A stretch of DNA of 64,000 bases. Source: Heterostelium album PN500. Lineage: Eukaryota; Evosea; Eumycetozoa; Acytosteliales; Acytosteliaceae. The stretch spans positions 930,001 to 994,000 of the forward strand of contig NW_008805071.1 in the NCBI RefSeq assembly GCF_000004825.1, written 5' to 3'. Positions within the stretch are counted from its first letter, which is position 1. Each line of letters begins with the position of its first letter. Both the position numbers and the translations under genes were made by a program. The notes beneath the pieces are model-generated. The model was not told the origin of the DNA and made no database searches. It saw nothing but the letters and a program-made list of their open reading frames with translations. Positions 60,635-64,000 of this stretch are shown in pieces.

Positions 60635-61100
60635 ACTCTTCTTGCCCCAAGTGTTTCCAACACTATTGGAAGTTGTTGTGGTTGTTGCTGTTGTTGTTGA
60701 TGACATAGTTATAATCTCTTCATCTTGTAAATCACGCTTAACTCTGGGAATGTAGTTTAGAAAGAACAACCTGTTTCAAAGACTCTACAACATGGCAGAA
60801 TTTAGTAGAGTTGAGTAGATCACCAATGCCTTTATATTTCCAATGAGAGTGAATATTTCCCATGTGGTCTACCATCTTTCTCGTGAATTCTGAGGCATCT
60901 TCCTGTTATTGAAATCTTGAAATTCTGAACCAAATTTGCTTTCATTTCCAAGATTTCTCAAAGGGACTGAAGATAATATTCTTTCAATATTGATTTACTA
61001 TTATATAATTATTGTTATAGCTTTGGCTGCATATAAACTGATATTATTATTGACCAGATAATCTGATTTTTTAATAATACCGTCCAATTCTCATAATTTT
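60608..61100 (-). pseudogene. Broken copy of the multi-zinc-ribbon gene, exon 2 part
   Basis: On the minus strand 61100 to ~60660 matches about 37470-38030 (the end of intron 1, then exon 2 through the Thr/Ala repeat). 60608-60655 on the plus strand matches about 38262-38305 (TCAATTCACCAATTGG, TCTTCTTGCCCCAAGTG). Divergence is moderate with several small indels, so it is not a functional gene. The ACAGCA tract is much shorter than in the intact gene. Confidence 0.85.
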
Positions 61101-61262
61101 TTAGATTGAGATAATGGACAGTTCGAGATATTATAAACTTTAAAAATATATTTATTTGTAAAAAAATGAGAAGAAGTTTTGTTTAAAAAAAAAACAAGTG
61201 TATTAATAACAAGTAGAAAAAAAAATTTAATTTAATTTTATTAGAAATTGTGATAGTTGTTA
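61101..61262 (-). repeat. Inverted copy of the zinc-ribbon gene upstream DNA
   Basis: The reverse complement matches parts of 36517-36710, for example TAACAACTATCAC, AAACAAAACTTCTTCTCAT and AACTATCCATTATCT-like blocks. It directly continues the broken gene copy, but exon 1 and the rest of the upstream region are missing. Confidence 0.7.
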
Positions 61263-61432
61263 ATATATAATGAATAGTTTATTGAATTGCTTCGCTTAAA
61301 TTCTCTTGTAATGAGTGGTCGGTTAGAGGTGAGTATTAATTGGAACTACTGATTTAATACCTAGGAAACAACTTTATTCTACCTGAATCACTGACTGTCA
61401 AAACACCATTAAAATCATGAATATATTTAAAT
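61260..61432 (+). repeat. Second copy of the 36272-36458 repeat segment
   Basis: Plus-strand match to 36272-36458 (GAGTGGTCGGTTAGAGGTGAG, TTAATTGGAACTACTGATT, ATCACTGACTGTCAAAACACC). It meets the inverted upstream copy at 61262, so two neighbouring source segments now lie head to head. Confidence 0.8.
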
Positions 61433-61435
61433 ATA

Positions 61436-61746
61436 TATATTGAATGGTGTGAAAGTGACTAAATCACAATTTTTTTCTCTTGTGATAATGCTGTAAACAA
61501 CATTACACATAGAATAAATAAAAGAGTTGGATGGAAACTATGGCCACACAAGTTAATTTTCAAAGTAACAAAGTTTGTAAAAAACAACATAGGTATGATT
61601 GATGAGGAAAGGTTGGATTTATAGATTTTTAGGTTTATACAAAAAAAAAAAGAAAGACCACAGATATAAAATTTAAATATTTAAAGGTGTTACATCTTGG
61701 TTATTAATGATAGAATGATATATAATTATTGAATATTAGATTTTGG
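61436..61746 (-). repeat. Dispersed ~350-bp repeat, copy C
   Basis: Minus-strand copy of the repeat at 10991 and 34169, more diverged, with a deletion that removes most of the GATCGATACGG block. It ends exactly where the F-box-like gene copy resumes. Confidence 0.85.
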
Positions 61747-62041
61747 ACACTCGACATGTTGAAATCCAATAAACATATTAGAAAGTTAGATATTGTATCA
61801 TATACTAATCAAATCGGTTGGGATACAAAGAAAACGAACAGATGAAAGAACTAATTAAAGAGTTTATAACCACATTCAACAGCATATCATCAAAGTGTCA
61901 TAAAATCATACTACACACTTCTGGTCAAAAGATTACTTATGATTTCTTTAATGACTTACTAAATGATAAAGAAAACCTTGAACTTTGTCAGAAACATAGC
62001 AATACCGAAGGTTATAAATTAACAATAAAGAGAAAAATCTA
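61747..62041 (+). pseudogene. 3' part of the broken F-box/LRR-like gene copy
   Basis: Matches 44366-44070: the last ~98 codons (LDMLKSNKHIRKLDI ... HSNTEGYKLTIKRKI) plus some downstream flank. With 59742-60133 it gives both ends of one copy; about 290 codons of the middle are gone and replaced by ~1.6 kb of foreign segments. Confidence 0.92.
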
Positions 62042-62235
62042 AATATTTAACATCATTGTGTTTTACTTGTTTTTTAATATCAATTAATTCTATTAAAAAC
62101 AATTAACATTTAATATTAATTTATTATATTTTAATATGATCACTTGTTGTGCCTAAAAAAAAAAACAAAGGTTTCAATGCTTTACAGCTCGAAAAAATTT
62201 TATGGATTTTTATTTCTATTTCCATTTAGATCAAT

Positions 62236-63036
62236 ATGTCTAGTTTAAATGATTTAATCAAAGAGTTGATGTTATCAAATAACATTGATGGCGAAATCAA
62301 AGAAGAGGATAAAGATGATATTTACTTTGACAGACGTCTAAATAGTGCGGTGGAGGTATACGATAGATTATCAACAGACTTTCCAACGATATCAAGTAAA
62401 CAATTGAAATTATTGTTAGATGATCTATTAAATAGACTTATAGCGTTAGATAATCAATTCACACCAACATCAACAGTAACCATATCATCACTACCGCCTT
62501 TTAAATTCAATAATATACTTTTAAATACATTAACAGAGTACTCTTTAAAGTATAATACAACTTTAAACTCACAATCATCAACAACCACAAAAACAACTAA
62601 AGATCAAACTAATAGCAATCAAGAATATGGTAGTATATATTCTTCTTTATATTATTTATTTTTTATAAAACAATTAAAGTATATCTTAAGGTAATCTATT
62701 CTATAATTCCACTATTAATAGATGCATATTTTACAATGTTATCGATATTAACCACACCTACTATTATCTATCATTCAAAGAGTAAAGGAATCAAATGAAC
62801 TTTTAGAATATCTTGATAGATATTATATTGATGATGAATCTGATGATGATGATGATGATGATGAAACTGATCAATCAGATGATAATCAAGAAATAATAGA
62901 TCATAGTAATAATGAAATAGCAGCAGAAGTAGAAGAAGATAATGAGGATAATTATAAGGATTTCAATGTTAATAGTGGAGGTGTAGATATTACAAAGGAA
63001 TTCTATGATGCTAAATATAGATTGAATGAAAATATC

Positions 63037-63084
<48 letters not shown>

Positions 63085-64000
63085 TGGTCTGTCATTTGTG
63101 AAAAGCTAATCGATATATATAAACAATCATGTTATGATAATATATCAAATGATACCGTATGGGAAGATTATTCGATAATGGATGACATCAAGTCAATAGT
63201 CAATTCACTCTTCTCAGCTGAACATCTCTTACCGTTGGCAGCACTCATTCCACTCTTTATATATATACTACGTGATCGTATTCTATCGAAACCAAATGAA
63301 ATACCATATATACTTCCACAGCTTTTAGATATTCTAATTGAATCTTCCTCTTCTTCCTCCAGCTTTACACAATCAAACGATAATCATAGTACTGCTTTAC
63401 TGTCAAATTTCCAAATAGATACATTATTATCATTATTTGATAGTTTGGTATCGATTCCACTTAAATCATTGTCAAAGAGATCACTAGATTATCTTAATAA
63501 ATCAATTATCGATAATCTGTTACATCTGACCAATAGACTTTCCTATTGGAATTCTTTGGAAATCAATCGACTTACACATATTAATAGTAACTCTAATAAT
63601 GAAATGTCAATGGTAAGTAGAATATGAATTTGGCAAACTAACTATATTCCTAATATAATTCTACCTATATATATATATTTCTAACTATAGATATCAAAGA
63701 TAACATTGTATATTGCCAATCAGTTAGACTATAAAGGATGGGATCAACTCTATCTCCAGAAATCATTATTCGCTCAATATCTTACATTAACACTAAAGTT
63801 AATTAATAATCCAACCGATTCGATTGTATGTTAACATATCATACTAAAGCTTACCATCATTGATCATCTAATACTAATAATATTATTTTCTAAAGGTATA
63901 TGAATCATTGGTCAATGAGTCATTACGTTGGTTAACAACAGTCTGTTGTCAGTCAGAGATGCTTTGCAAGTTCACACAACAAGTACCAGAGTTCAAATCA
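62236..64000 (+). CDS. Helical-repeat protein of unknown function, runs off the right edge
   Basis: Partial gene. Exon 1 is 62236-62629 (MSSLNDLIKELMLSNNIDGE ...). Exon 2 probably starts at 62722 (giving EYDAYFTMLSILTTPTIIYH), but its frame stops near 62805. A frame offset by one, open from about 62780, carries on (RVKESNELLEYLDRYYIDDE) through an Asp/Glu block and a poly-Asn run to 63612. So there is a frame change or an unseen tiny intron near 62785-62815. Later exons are 63691-63825 and 63896 to beyond 64000. The chain is alpha-helical with Leu-rich pairs (AALIPLFIYILRDRIL, ILPQLLDILIESSS), as in ARM/HEAT-like proteins; a glomulin/ALF4 relation is conceivable but unproven. Confidence 0.7.

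Overview
This is nuclear DNA of a social amoeba (Dictyostelia). The non-coding DNA is very A+T-rich with long oligo-A and oligo-T runs. Introns are short, A+T-rich and bounded by GTAAGT/GTATGT and TAG/CAG. Proteins carry long Asn, Gln, Ser and Thr runs, and several families are typical of the group (FNIP repeats, an MYRF-type membrane transcription factor, F-box/LRR-like orphans). I cannot name the species. The coding regions use many C/G third positions, so it need not be D. discoideum. No tRNA or rRNA gene was recognised by eye. Splice sites were read by eye from reading frame and consensus.

0.4-30.7 kb is mostly ordinary housekeeping sequence: a secreted Ser/Thr/Gly repeat protein, ALG7 (N-glycan initiation), a KCTD/BTB protein, an HSDL2-like dehydrogenase, a long low-content region, an MYRF-like factor, a small junk island (5' copy of a HIT gene, a MITE, an ABCC fragment) before the HIT gene itself, PurN, a J-domain membrane protein, a ubinuclein-like HIRA-complex subunit, CCT6, a two-TM orphan, an alpha-helical orphan and an Arc1p/AIMP1-like tRNA-binding cofactor.

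31.7-45.6 kb starts with rpl3 and turns into a repeat-rich region. It holds displaced copies of the rpl3 3' end, a dispersed ~350-bp repeat, a decayed 1.6-kb region, a large multi-zinc-ribbon orphan gene, a second MITE copy, a truncated R2-type LINE and an F-box/LRR-like gene.

46.5-53.2 kb holds a divergent inverted pair of small secreted Cys-rich protein genes that share a mirrored promoter, then poly(A)-binding protein (with a frame break) and a Rap-type GTPase. 53.2-56.2 kb is largely empty apart from one possible 38-residue ORF. 56.2-59.5 kb has an FNIP-repeat gene and a Glo3-type ArfGAP.

59.7-62.05 kb is the strangest stretch. A copy of the 44-kb F-box-like gene has lost its middle, and in its place lies a patchwork of pieces whose parents all lie at 33-38 kb of the same window (rpl3 3' end, the zinc-ribbon gene and its upstream DNA, a dispersed repeat), in mixed orientations. 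A helical-repeat gene then runs off the right edge.
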